Source: Ichthyophis bannanicus
Lineage: Eukaryota; Chordata; Amphibia; Gymnophiona; Ichthyophiidae
DNA length: 64,000 bases
Assembly (NCBI GenBank): GCA_033557465.1
Contig: CM066035.1
Coordinates: forward strand, 907,649,309-907,713,308
Direction of reading: 5' to 3'
Part shown: piece after piece, positions 19,701-30,427 of the stretch
Layout: every line of letters starts with the position of its first letter
How positions within the stretch are numbered: the stretch's first letter is position 1
Program-made: the position numbers and the translations under genes
Notes under the pieces: generated by a model
Databases searched by the model: none
Told to the model about the DNA's origin: nothing
What the model saw: only the letters and a program-made list of their open reading frames with translations

Positions 19701-20290
19701 ACTTGAAAACCTCTTATGTATCACCTAAAGGAAAACAGAAAAGTCCTCATCCATATTCAGACCATTAGGATGCAGACTATCCAAATAAAAGATGCACCGC
19801 TGTTCTAATGGTCTGAATATGGATGAGGACTTTTCTGTTTTCCTTTAGGTGATACATGAGAGGTTTTCAGTAATGATGATGAGTTTACATTTATAGATAA
19901 TTAAGAATAAGAGGGTTCGATAATTTAATAAGGGTAGTGATCTTTTTAGAATAATAGGAGGTTTTGAGAATATCTAAATGACTAATTAATAGAATAATAT
20001 ATAGTCTATAATTCATCTACAGAACAGTGGTATATATTTTTTTGGCCAGTGTGCATCTTAATGGTCTGAATATGGATGAAGATTTTTCTGTTTTCCTTTA
20101 GGTGATACAAGATTTTTTTAGCAATGGTAATGGATTTATATTTATAGACAATTCAAAAATAAGAGGGTTAGATAATTTGATATGGGCAGTGATTCCTTTG
20201 GAATAATAGGGGGATTTTGAGAATATCAAAATAACTAATCATTAGAATTACATATAATCTATGTAATTACATATAATCTATGTTAACATA
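19692..20290. repeat. inverted plus direct repeat block
   Basis: About 19692-19766 and 19804-19880 form an inverted repeat with arms of roughly 70 bp and few mismatches; the core reads cacctaaaggaaaacag / ctgttttcctttaggtg around a 38-nt loop. The right arm and its downstream sequence recur as a direct repeat at about 20060-20290 (again tggtctgaatatggatga). The block ends where L2 coding begins. Confidence 0.75.
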
Positions 20291-20293
20291 TAC

Positions 20294-21196
20294 ATGCAGC
20301 CGATCTGCAATATCATCAGATCATTCAATGTTAAATGTATGATATACGCAGATGATATCCTATTTTATATGCCTTTTTCCACAATGCAAATGGATTTATT
20401 GCCCATAATAAAATGCTTTGATGCAGTCTCAGAGTGGCTTCTCTCACAGAACCTCCGCATCCAGCACAAGAAAACTGAGGTTCTCTTTGTTACAAGAGAT
20501 CCCAACTTCATTCCACCATCACATATAAGTGTTAAGGGAGCTGATCTATCCACCAAAGAAACAATAAGATATCTCGGAGTTACGCTGGACCACCGTCTCG
20601 ATATGAAATCACACGTAAACAATATTGTAAAAGCTGTATACTTCAAGATACGCACACTCAGGCATTTACGCTCCTTACTGGACCCAGAGGATTTCAGAAC
20701 CATCTTCCAAGCACTCATCTTGCCGCATTTCGATTTCGCCAATTCAATTCTACAAGGTCTCCCACAATCCACCCTAAGTTCTCTACAACTTGCTATGAAT
20801 TCTGCTGCAAGGGTTCTACATGGAGCGTCCAGGAATGATCATGTGACACCAATCCTCAAGCAGCTTCACTGGCTCCCAATACAAGCCAGGCTCATTTTCA
20901 AAACACTGATTCTCACTTACAAGGCCATCCATGGTTTGTCAGCCAACTCACTAACTGATCTCACACAAACTGTACCACCAACCAGATCCAGAAGACAAAT
21001 AGCGCTAAACACTCTAATAATGCCAAAGGCCATAACAACATGCAGCCGATCAACAGCGAACAGAGCCTTCATGTTTTGCGCCCCAAAACACTGGAACTCC
21101 CTACCACCTGACATACGTGCCATAACCGACCTAGCCCAGTTCAGAAAGGCCCTCAAATATAACCTATTTATCAAATATTACCCAAATAAAGTGCAT
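20294..21196 (+). pseudogene. L2 LINE ORF2 C-terminal half, open for 301 codons
   Basis: The frame starts inside the RT: YADDILF (residues 18-24) is the catalytic palm motif. It is followed by a thumb region with VTLDHRLDMKSHV, LRSLLDPEDFRTIFQALIL, HWLPIQARLIFKTLIL and the terminal 'HWNSLPPDIRA..DLAQFRKALK' pattern. All are standard for L2. No stop occurs until the natural C-terminus at 21196, so this is a relatively young but 5'-truncated copy lacking the endonuclease and RT fingers. The 3' UTR runs to about 21460 with an aaataaataaaataaaata tail. The Met at 20294 is not a biological start. Confidence 0.9.
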
Positions 21197-21460
21197 TAGA
21201 TTAGCCTTACCACAAACTTAACCACAATCTCTTCCTGACCCTAGCATTACTGCTATCTTATGTAAATAGTTTTTCATGATATCGAAATAATTAATTATAT
21301 ATTCTATGTATATAGTTCTCCCATGTTATCCAAGTTTATACTCCTGTTATATGTAACAGCGAACAACCTGTTGTTCTGGTCATTGTGTTTCTCTGTAAAC
21401 CGCGCTGATTATAAATAGTGCGGTATATAAAAAATTGAAATAAATAAATAAAATAAAATA
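21197..21460 (+). mobile_element. L2 3' UTR and A/T-rich tail
   Basis: Downstream of the L2 stop, 'ctctgtaaaccgcgctgat' and 'tagtgcggtatataaaa' are the usual end of vertebrate L2-type and L2-mobilised elements, followed by repeated AAATA units. The same style of ending is found on the SINEs of this window (33000-33046). Confidence 0.75.
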
Positions 21461-21527
21461 ATCTATAATTCATTTATGCACATTGGTATTCCCCTGCTCA
21501 GTTTTTTCTTTATAGTAGAGTTGCCTG

Positions 21528-22170
21528 TGTTTTTTAGAGAGTGGGGATTCCTTGGAATTGGTAGCATATAGAATGATAGTTTTAATTCCCCTGGATACAT
21601 TTTGCAGTTAGTTTTAAATGCAGTACTGATACACTCCTTGAAAGAAGCGCTTCTTGAATTAGTAGTGCATAGGTTGACAGTTTTAATTTCTTGTATATAT
21701 TTTGCTACATTTTAATACATTTAGTGGTTAGTTTTAAAGGTAGTGCTGATGTACTCCTTGTAAGAAGTGTTTGGTGAATGCATTCATTAGTTTTTCATTA
21801 GTGGGAGTGGCCATCTTGCAGTCTCAGTGACGTTTTTCCCCGCTGGTTTTTTAGAGAGTGGGGAGCCTTTGGAATTGGTAGTATATAGATTGACAGTTGT
21901 AATCCCCTGGATACATTTTGCCACATTTAGTAGTTAGTTTTAAATACAAGGCTGATACATTTCCCTGAAAGGAGCGCTCCATGCACGGGTAGTATATAGA
22001 TTGACAGTTTTAATTTCTTGTATATATTTTGCTACATTTTAATACATTTAGTGGTTAGTTTTAAATGTAGTGCTGATAGACTTTTTATAAAAAGCGCTCT
22101 TGAATGTATTCACCAAACCTTTTCATTAGTGGGAGTGGCCATCTGTCATTTTCAGTGACGTCGGTTTTCC
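21528..22170 (+). repeat. two tandem units of about 320-330 bp, with sub-repeats
   Basis: The order of phrases 'ttttttagagagtgggga', 'ggaattggtag', 'atagattgacag', 'ggatacattttgc', 'tagttagttttaaa', 'gcgc' and 'cattagtgggagtggccatc' occurs twice, starting near 21531 and near 21847. The unit ends are at 21833 and 22162. Each unit contains two partial copies of an inner 'tagttttaaatgcagtgctgata' type motif. No coding sequence is present. Confidence 0.8.
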
Positions 22171-22320
22171 CGCGGCAGTTCTCCCTTTTATTTACAGCGC
22201 AGCCGCCGGCGTCTTTACTAAAAAGAACAGTTCCACTTTGGAAGCAGTTTGTGGACACTTTGAGAGCAGTCTTTTGCATTTGATCATTACATTTTAGTTA
22301 TCGCTGGGAAGAGGTAAGGC
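22140..22320 (+). promoter_or_regulatory. promoter-like segment with TGACGTC and a splice-donor-like end
   Basis: Directly after the second tandem unit comes cagtgacgtcggttttccc (a CRE-type TGACGTC), a GC-rich block, and a segment ending gaagaggtaaggcc, a good match to a 5' splice donor. This is the layout of a 5' untranslated exon behind a tandem-repeat promoter. It could be the promoter of an unidentified retroelement or a host transcript; there is no coding evidence. Confidence 0.35.
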
Positions 22321-22824
22321 CCTCTCTACTTTTATGTTTATTTTAGTTATCAGATTTCTACGTGACTAGCAAGAATGCCAATATGTTTTAAATAATATGG
22401 GGTTGTTTGGAGTGGTCAGCATTTAACATGTGCAATGAAAGCTAAGAAGATAGATGAACAATCGGGTTTGATTACTGCCAGCGTCATTTTTTGAAGTAGT
22501 ACACGTTTTTAAGGTTGGGCATAAGCATATAGTTCATTTTTTGAGCTTACGTTTAGCCATATATGTTAGATTAGGTTTTTGCACCTCTAACACTATTTCT
22601 TAATCTTTGTCTTAAAAATTTGGTAATATCTATAAGCATATAATAATTTTTTTTTTACCTTAGTTTAAGCCAGGTATGTTAGATTAGTTCTTTGGACCCT
22701 CATTAGCACGAGTTGCTGTCCTTGGGTTTAAAAGTTTGGTAATACTCAATGGCTTTATATCGCGCCTGTTGTGCTTTTGATCTTTTTGGTTTCACTTTCA
22801 CGATGAATAATATGCAGAGAGTTA
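22321..22824. other. no gene recognised
   Basis: AT-rich spacer between the promoter-like segment and the DIRS-A left end. Short repeats of 'taggtt' and 'agcatat' are present but define no family. Confidence 0.3.
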
Positions 22825-23233
22825 TTCTCCAGGACCAAGCAGGAAGTCAGTCCTCACATATGGATGTCATCGGCGCCGATGAAGCCCCAGCGGAGCATTT
22901 CCCCAGCTTTCTATGAAAGCCTTTGGGAATGCAGGCACGCATGCGCGGTTCCCTTCCCGCCTAAAGGTGCCATCTTACCTCGGTCTCTTTTTTTCCGTGA
23001 AGCCCACCGGACGTGTGTCCAGTTTTCCCGGTTAAAATTTGATTTTTCAGCGATTGTTTTGTTTTTTTCTACCGGTTCGATGCCGGTTCCCCTCCCGCCG
23101 GGTTCGGTACGCCGGTATCGACCCCGATTCTTCTTTTTCGTTTTTTGCCCTTCGTGGCAGGTGTTCACGCCCTTTTTTCTCTCTTTCCCTGGAAGGCCGG
23201 TCCTTTGACCTCGCGGGGACTCTTTTTTTCCTG

Positions 23234-23608
23234 ATGGCTTCCAGTGGTTTTAAGAAGTGTGATCGGTGTAAGAAACTGTCTCTCACCGACACACACGACT
23301 GCTGCCTCCGGTGCCTCAGCCCCGACCACAATCCTAAGTCGTGTGGGGACTGTGGAAAAATGTCTTTCAAGGCACTTCGAAGTCGCCAGCAGCAAAAGGA
23401 AAGGCTTTTCTCAGACTCAGCCTCTGGCCGGGCCCGGACCTCGTCTGAGGCCTCGACATCTCCTCGGACAGTGGGTCCCCCGACCGGGAACGCAAGAGGA
23501 AGAAACGGCTCGCGAGGGCGTCGTCGGAAGAGGTCCCTGGCTCCTCGAGAGCCAGGTCTAAGACCCCCGACCGTCGCTCCGGGCCTGTGGAACCGGAGAA
23601 GCCTGCCA
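23234..23608 (+). pseudogene. DIRS-A ORF1 (gag-like), N-terminal part
   Basis: Starts MASSGFKKCDRCKKL and contains three closely spaced CxxC pairs (CDRC, CLRC and CGDC, residues about 9-45), then a Ser/Arg-rich tail. DIRS ORF1 proteins are presumed capsid or RNA-binding proteins. The frame drifts by indels after about residue 75, compared with DIRS-B, and coding sequence ends at the internal deletion. Downstream the open frame runs into RT in the wrong phase. Confidence 0.75.
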
Positions 23609-23609
23609 A

Positions 23610-25067
23610 CACATCCTCATTCATCCAGACCACAGAAAGTACCTCAGGTTCATCGTGGGAGGAAACCATTATCAGTACAGAGTGCTGCCTTTCGGCCTCA
23701 CCTCCACCCCCAGAGTCTTCACAAAGTGCCTAGCAGTGGTGGCGGCCTACCTGAGAAATCAGGGCGTCTTTGTCTTCCCCTATCTGGACGACTGGCTCAT
23801 CAGGGGTCAGACAAGTCAGGAGGCCAATCAAACCACCCTCAGGACCATTGCTCTTCTACAACGCCTGGGTTTTGTCATAAACTTCGCAAAGTCCACTTTG
23901 CTCCCTTCCCAGAACTTGGAGTTCATAGGGGCAAGGTTGGACTCTCCTGGCAAAGGCATTCTTGCCAGAAAACAGAGCCCAAAGGTTGATGGCCTTGGCA
24001 AGTCAGTTGTTCAGCAGGTCCCTGGTCTCCGCCAGACTCTGCCTGAGGCTTCTGGGCCACATGGCTTCGACAGTTCATGTGACCCCCCAATGCCAGGCTC
24101 CATATGAGGCCTGCACAGTGGTGCCTTCGGACTCAGTGGTCACAGGCCACAGGCAGCCTCCGAGACAGGATAAGGGTGTCCAGACCATTTCTGCACTCCC
24201 TCAACTGGTGGCTGCACCCACCCAATCTACTGAAAGGGGTGCCTTTTCAGATTTCAGGGTACACTCTAGTGCTGACAACAGATGCCTCCCTGCAAGGCTG
24301 GGGGGCCCATTGTCTGGGCAAGTGCACCCAGGGCCTCTGGTCTCCCTGGGAAGCTGCACAGCAGATCAATCTCCTCGAACTCAGAGCTATTCGATTAGCA
24401 CTCAAAGCTTTCACACCTACCCTAACTCACCAGTCTGTCCTGATTTAGACAGACAACCAGGTTGCCATGTTTTATGTGAACAAACAGGGCAGAACTGGGT
24501 CCAGGATCCTTTGTCGAGAGGCTCAGGACCTTTGTTCTTTTGCCCTCAAGCGCCACATGCTCCTCAAGGCTGTGTACCTTCCAGGCCAGGACAACTACCT
24601 GGCGGATAGGTTAAGCAGGATTCTGCAGCCCCACGAGTGGCAGCTGCATCCCTTGGTAGTTCAGAAGATCTTTCTCAAATGGGGTCTTCCTTTGATGGAT
24701 CTTTTTGCCAGCCCACTGAACAAACAACTGCCAAAGTTCTGCTCCAGGCAACCACATCCTCTGTGGATAGCACTGGATGCTTTTCTGATATCTTGGTCTC
24801 AAGGCCTCCTCTATGCGTTTCCTCCCACACCCTTGGTGGCCCGAACCCTGTTCAAGATTCTTCAGGACAAAGCCTCGGTCCTCCTGGTAGCTCCCAGATG
24901 GCCGAGACAGCCTTGGTTTCCTCTTCTTCAACTGGCGGTGGATCCTCCACTACCTCTGGGATTGCAACCCGACCTTCTCACACAGGACCAGGGTTCACTT
25001 TTGCACCCCAATCTCAAGTCTCTCAATTTGATGGCCTGGAAGCTGCAAGGGTAGTCTTAGCTCCCTG
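23610..25067 (+). pseudogene. DIRS-A RT / RNase H, deleted 5' and interrupted
   Basis: The RT has HPDHRKYLRFIVGGNHYQY, PFGLTSTPRVFTKC and FPYLDDWL (catalytic YLDD), then a thumb. RNase H follows with LTTDASLQGWGAH (first catalytic Asp) and TDNQVAMFYVNKQG. An in-frame TAG at 24446-24448 lies just before TDNQ, where DIRS-B has a sense codon. The RT fingers, including the LDLKDAYTHI motif of DIRS-B, fall in the deletion. RNase H ends at about 25060 with a LPLGLQPDLL tail shared with DIRS-B. Confidence 0.85.
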
Positions 25068-25079
25068 AGGCCTTCCTCA

Positions 25080-26234
25080 GGAAGTTGAGGACATTGTCCT
25101 AGCCTCTAGGAAACAGTCCACTAGGAAAACCTATGCTCTCAAATGGAAGAGGTTTTCTGTGTGGTGTCAGCTACGTACAGAAGATCCTTTCTCCTGTACT
25201 GTGCCAGTAATCCTTCAGTACTTACTGCACTTGTCAAATCAGGGTCTTAAATCCAATTCTGTTGGGGTCCACCTCTCAGCTCTAGCAGCTCACCACTGTT
25301 CCCTCTAAGCTGTGCGCGCGCACACACCTCGCCGAGTGAGCGCACATACTTTACAACAGAGCGCACAAAAATTACGGTTCTGATTCTGATAGAAAACAAC
25401 ACAGACGTTCTTAAAATTGAAAAGTTGTTGTGTATTTATGGTTTTCACAAGTTCTACAATATTTTCTAGTGCAATCAATGTGGTGTACATACTGTATTCT
25501 GATGTGTAGTCAAATTTTAAAGTATATAACTACGAGTGTCGTTATGTGGCGCACAAAAATTTAACCTTCCTTCAAAAGCTGCACAGCTGATATTTTATGC
25601 GCACACAGCCTACAGAAAATTAGAGGGAACATTGAGCTCACCACTCATTGGTAGGGGGGCAGTCTCTGTCAGGTCACCCCTTGGTGTCCCGCTTTCTCAG
25701 GGGCTTGCTTTTGCTCAAGCCTCCCATCCGTCGTCCTGCCCCTGAGCTGAATGTGGTCTTGCAGCAGCTGACTCGCCCACCTTTTGAGCCGATGGCTACT
25801 TGTCCACTACGCTTCCTCTCCTGGAAGACACTCTTCCTCATAGCCCTTACCTCGGCTAGGCGAGTAAGTGAGCTTCAAGCCCTGGTCTGTGACAGGCCTT
25901 ACACCAGGATTTACAGTAACAGGGTAGTCCTCAGGACTCATCCAAAGTTCCTCCCTAAGGATGTCTCCTCTTTCCACCTCAATCAGGAGGTGGTTCTTCC
26001 AACATTCTTCCCTAGGCCTCATGCTAGCCAGGCTGAAGCAGTCCTGCATACCCTGGACTGTAGGAGGGCCTTATCCTTCTACCTTGACCGTACGCAGGGG
26101 CATAGAAGGGCTACTCAGCTCTTCGTATCTTTTGACCCCAATAAGTTGGAGTTAGCTGTGTCCAAGCGTACCTTGTCCATCTGGGTGGCTGACTATCACC
26201 TGGGCTTACAAGGCGGCTGACCTTCCTTTGCAGG
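25080..26234 (+). pseudogene. DIRS-A tyrosine recombinase, interrupted and truncated
   Basis: The recombinase would integrate the circular DNA intermediate. The core-binding part starts near 25080. It is interrupted at 25295-25634 by a small hAT element and resumes with LNVVLQQLTRPPFEPM and TSARRVSEL (catalytic Arg). A short deletion near 26195 precedes the truncation at 26234, so the HxxR and Tyr motifs are missing. Confidence 0.85.
25295..25634. mobile_element. hAT-type MITE (340 bp) with 8-bp target duplication
   Basis: The insert begins actgttccctctaagc and ends ttagagggaacattg, so gttccctctaa / ttagagggaac are the inverted ends. It is flanked by AGCTCACC at 25287-25294 and 25635-25642. 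DIRS-B has a single uninterrupted AGCTCACC at the homologous point, which is the empty site. The interior is rich in GCGCACA repeats at both ends and has no gene. Confidence 0.88.
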
Positions 26235-26246
26235 ACAACCAGTGGG

Positions 26247-26818
26247 ACACTGATACCTGGGTACAAACTATATCGTAATGATAGAGCTGATCAAATTGGT
26301 GGAGGGGTTGCGCTCTATGTTAGAGAGGGCGTTGAGTCAGAAAGGATTAAAGTTTTGCAGGAAACAAAATTTGCTGTAGAATCTCTCTGGATTGAAATTC
26401 CATGTAAAAAGGGAAAGGCGATGGCAGTGGGTGTGTACTATCGACCACCTGGCCAGAATGAACAAATGGATGATGAAATGCTCAAAGAAATCAAGGAAGC
26501 TAACAAAAGTTACAGCGCAGTAATAATAATGGGTGATTTCAATTACCCTGGTATCGACTGGGTCAGTGTCACGGCAGGACATGCTAAGGAGATAAAGTTC
26601 CTAGATGAAATAAATGACTGCTTCTTGGAGCAGCTGGTTCATGAACCGACCAGAGGGGAAGCAATATTAGACCTAGTCCTTAGTGGAACACCTGATCTAG
26701 TGCAAGAGATAAGGGTGTTGGGGCCACTTGGCAATAGTGATCGTAGCATGATCGCCTTTCATTTAATTAGTGGAGGAGGGATAGTAAGGAAATCCACAGT
26801 ACTACCTTTTAACTTTTG
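26247..26818 (+). pseudogene. CR1 copy 2 endonuclease domain (partial)
   Basis: The APE-type endonuclease is recognisable from GGGVALYVREGVESE, MAVGVYYRPPGQNEQ, GDFNYPGIDW (the catalytic GDFN) and GNSDRSMIAFHL. The last normally reads SDH; here the histidine codon is replaced by CGT (Arg), so the site is catalytically damaged. The N-terminus with the first catalytic Asn and Glu is missing through 5' truncation. A stop at 26816-26818 separates it from the linker frame. Confidence 0.85.
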
Positions 26819-26837
26819 AAAGGGAGACTATGATAAA

Positions 26838-28978
26838 ATGAGGAAAATAGTTAAGAAAAAACTAAAAGGAGCAGTTGCAAAGGTTAAAGACTTACATCAA
26901 GCTTGGGAGTTGTTGAAAAATACTGTCTTGCAAGCCCAAACCAGCTTTATTCCACGCTTTAAGAAAAGTGGAAGGAAGTCCAAAAAACTGCCAGCATGTT
27001 TTAAAGGTGAGGTCAGAGAGGCTGTTGCCAAAAAAGCAACTTTCAGGAAATGGAAAAAAGAGCCAAACGATGAAACCTGGAAACAGCACAAGCACTGGCA
27101 AGTCAAATGCAAGGCATTGATAAAGCAGGCAAAGGGATAATTTGAGAAGAAGCTTGCTGCGGAAGCAAAAACACGAAATAAAGATTTTTTTTAAGTACAT
27201 TCGTAGCAAAAAGCCTGTGAGAGAGTCAGTTGGTCCATTAGATGATAGAGGAGTTAAAGGGGCACTAAGAGGCGACAAGGCGATAGCGGAGAGACTAAAT
27301 GAATTCTTTGCTTCGGTCTTTACTGAGGAAGATGTAGGGATGTTACCCATGACTGAAGTGGTATTTAAAGGTGCGGAAGAATTGAAGGAAATATCGATAC
27401 ATCGTGAAGATGTATTACAAGTATTAGATAATCTGAAGAGTAGGAAATCACCTGGGCCGGATGGTATACATCCAAGGGTGTTGAAAGAACTGAAATATGA
27501 GATTGCAGACCTGCTATTAGTAATCTGTGAACTATCATTAAAATCATCTCTAATACCTGAAGATTGGACGATCTCCAATGTAACGCCAATTTTTAAAAAG
27601 GGTTCCAGGGGTGATCCGGGAAACTACAGACCGGTGAGCCTCACGTCAGTACCGGGAAAAATGGTAGAAACCATCATAAAGAATAAAATTACTCAGCATG
27701 TAGATAGTCATGGCCTAATGGGAGACAGCCAACATGGCTTTAGACAAGGAAGATCTTGTCTTACTAATCTGTTATGTTTTTTTGAAGGTGTGAATAAACA
27801 GGTGGACAAAGGTGAGTCGGTTGATATAGTGTATCTGGACTTTCAGAAAGCCTTTGACAAGGTCCCTCATCAGAAACCTTTGGCAAAACTAAAGAGTCAT
27901 GGAATAGGAGGCAGTGTACTACTGTGGATCAGGAACTGGTTAAAAGATAGAGGGTAGGGCTAAATGGCCAATTTTCCCAATGGAGAAAGATGAATAGTGG
28001 TGTACCCCAGGGATCTGTGCTGGGTCCGCTGCTTTTTGACATATTCATAAATGACCTGGAAAGTGGAATAACAAGTGAGGTTATCAAATTTGCAGATGAC
28101 ACAAAACTATTTAAAGTTGTTAGAACCCAAGAGGATTGTGGAAAATTGCAAGAGGATCTTGATAAATTGGAAGACTGGGCATCAAAATGGCAGATGAAAT
28201 TTAACGTGGACAAATGCAAAGTTATGCACCTAGGGAAGAACAACCCAAACTATGGTTACACAATGCAAGGTTCCACATTAGGAACCACCACCCAGGAAAA
28301 AGATTTAGGCGTCATTGTGGGTAACATGTTAAAACCCTTGGCCCAGTGTGCAGTGGCGGCCAAGAGAGCAAATAGAATGCTAAGTATCATAAGGAAAGGA
28401 ATGGAAAATAAAACAAAAGATATTATAATGCCTCTATATCGTTCCATGGTGAGACCGCACCTTGAATATTGTGTGCAATTCTGGTCACCGTATCTTAAAA
28501 AGGATATGGCGTTATTAGAAAAGGTTCAGAGAAGAGCCACCAAAATGGTAAAGGGGATGGAAGGATACTCCTATGAAGGCAAGCTAAAAAGGTTAGGGCT
28601 CTTTAACCTGGAAAAGAGACGGCTGAGGGGAGATATGATAGAAGTTTATAAATTAATGAATGGAGTGGAATGGGTAAACGTAGATCGATTGTTTACGTTA
28701 TCAGAATATAGAAAGAATAGGGGACATGCAATGAAGCTACAGGGTAAACTATTTAAGACTAATAAAAGAAAATATTTTTTCACTCAACGTGTAATCAAAC
28801 TCTGGAATTTGTTACCGGAGGATGTAGTAAAGGCTATTAGTGTAGCTGGGTTTAAAAAAAGGTTTGGACAAGTTTCTGGAGGAAAGGTCCATAAACCATT
28901 ATTAAGAAGGGACCCAGGATATCAGTGCTTAACCCAGTACAAGCATTGTGGAACCTGTGTCTTTTTGGGAAACTGCTA
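26838..28978 (+). pseudogene. CR1 copy 2 linker and reverse transcriptase, several lesions
   Basis: The linker (26838-27140) is Lys-rich. After a stop at 27139 the RT runs 27142-27957 with KSPGPDGIHPRVLKEL, FKKGSRGDPGNYRPVSL and VYLDFQKAFDKVPH. A 7-bp loss near 27950 (gatagagggt, where copy 1 has gatagaaagcagagggt) shifts the frame. The frame recovers at 27990 with GVPQGSVLGPLLFDIF, FADDTKLF and RPHLEYCVQFW. A further shift near 28855 spoils the C-terminus. Otherwise the sequence is well preserved, so the copy is moderately young. Confidence 0.9.
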
Positions 28979-29073
28979 GGTACGTATGACCTAGATTGGC
29001 CACTGTTGGAAACAGGATACTGGGCTTGATGGACCTTGGTCTGACCCAGTATGGCATATCTTATGTTCTTATG

Positions 29074-29700
29074 GCGGGCAGTGGAGAAGAGGGTTAGATT
29101 TAGACATAAAGTTCTGCTACGCAGGTTGGGAGGTTGGAGGATCATTGCACAGCCAGGGGAAGGATGAAAAACAAGTTCTGAGGCATGGGGGGTGGAGGGA
29201 GATTCAGGAGAAGCTGGACATGTGGTGGGGGGAGGGAGAAATTAGGTGACAGAGGGGTATTGTTGGACATCAGGGGGGGACATAGGGAGACAGAGAGGTA
29301 ATTTTAGATGGGGGAAGGAAGGGTCAAGGGGATACTGAGGCTAGGGAGAGAGAGAAGGAAGATGATAGACGTGGGGGAATAGGGAGAGTGGGGGAGATGC
29401 GGATGTGAGTGAGACAGAGGGAAGGGGAAGACGCTGGACTGGGAGGGTTAGAGAGGAGAAAGATGCTGGGCAGGGAGGAGGGGAGGAGACCGGATGAGGG
29501 ACAGAAAGGGGAGAAAAATTGGGTGAGGGTGAAAGAGAAAGGGAAGATGCTTGGAAGAGAATGTGAGGGGGGAGATGCCCATGGGGGGGGGTGAGTTAGT
29601 AAAGACTGGGGAATAAGAGGTTGTGGGAGAGAAGTGGCAGATGGACTGCGGTCTCTGGAAAAGTGTTACGAGAAGATAGGATGCAGAAACCAGACACAGG
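29074..29700 (+). repeat. purine-rich low-complexity tract
   Basis: From about 29150 to 29640 the plus strand is nearly all purine, built of GGGAGA, GGAAGATGC, GGGGAGA and related words, with G-runs of 5-9. It is an imperfect minisatellite. It generates open frames on both strands that I reject as genes. It may form triplex or quadruplex structures. Confidence 0.7.
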
Positions 29701-30427
29701 AACCAAGTCAATTAGAAAAATTAAAATAGTCAGACCACAAAGGTAAATAATCTATTTATTTATTTTCTATTTAAAGACTGGAATATGGCAGTTTATGTAT
29801 TTTATATGTGTCATCTTTATATTTTGTACAATACGGGGGGAACTGCCTCAGTTTATTTCTCTGGCATTGCACCGCATGCAGAGCCTGGCTTCTTGGGGTT
29901 TTAATTTAATTTTTGTTTACAAAATGGTGCAGGACTGGGGGAAAATGTTGAAGAATGTGCAAGTTCGAATTTTCTGAGTATTGGAACCTTTTTTTGGTGC
30001 AATTCACATAACACACAAAGGGGCCTATTTACTAAGCAGCGTTAGCTAGTTAACACAGTTACTGCTGTATGCTAACAGTAAATATAGAGTGTTTGTGGTT
30101 AATGTGCAGCAATTGCCATGTTAAGTAGCCAACACAGAAAATGGCATTTTGGGCATGGAATAGGTGGGGACTGCGCCTTAATGCAGCAGATAACTCAGAA
30201 CAGTTGACATCACCTCAAGAAGTGTAGCTAATTGCATTACATGTTACCTGCAGTGACTAATGACGTTATGTCAAACATCCAGTCCTGCATAAATGATGTC
30301 TTATAAAATACCAACTGGCGTAAAAGTATGCGCTTTGGCATCAAGGGATGTACTTTGTCAGTGGACGTGCACATGGATGGAGCTTGGATGAAGCGTGCAA
30401 GAACGTGCATAGATTACAGACTTCTAT
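29701..30427. other. no gene; MITE-like left end at about 30019
   Basis: Mostly AT-rich unassigned sequence. At 30019 ggggcctatttactaagc resembles the left end of TTA-target TIR elements such as H (ggggtatgtttactaaac), but a matching right end is not evident before 31200. The segment is probably an old TIR element into which MITE-A inserted. Confidence 0.35.

Larger units (their letters stand above)
22825..26234 (+). mobile_element. DIRS-A, truncated and internally deleted DIRS-type retrotransposon
   Basis: The left terminus ttctccaggaccaagcagg equals that of DIRS-B. ORF1 starts at ATG 23234. Against DIRS-B, sequence equivalent to about 47790-49756 is missing: ORF1 homology ends at about 23608 and resumes within RT at about 23610. 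The right end is lost at 26234, inside the recombinase gene (before the HxxR motif), where CR1 copy 2 begins. There is therefore no right terminus or internal complementary region, and the copy is dead. Confidence 0.88.
26235..29073 (+). mobile_element. CR1 LINE copy 2, 5'-truncated, 2.8 kb
   Basis: CR1 homology starts immediately after the broken end of DIRS-A and runs to the CR1 3' tail ttatgttcttatg. It contains the endonuclease, the linker and the full RT region, plus the 3' UTR. It is colinear with copy 1 where they overlap. Confidence 0.92.
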
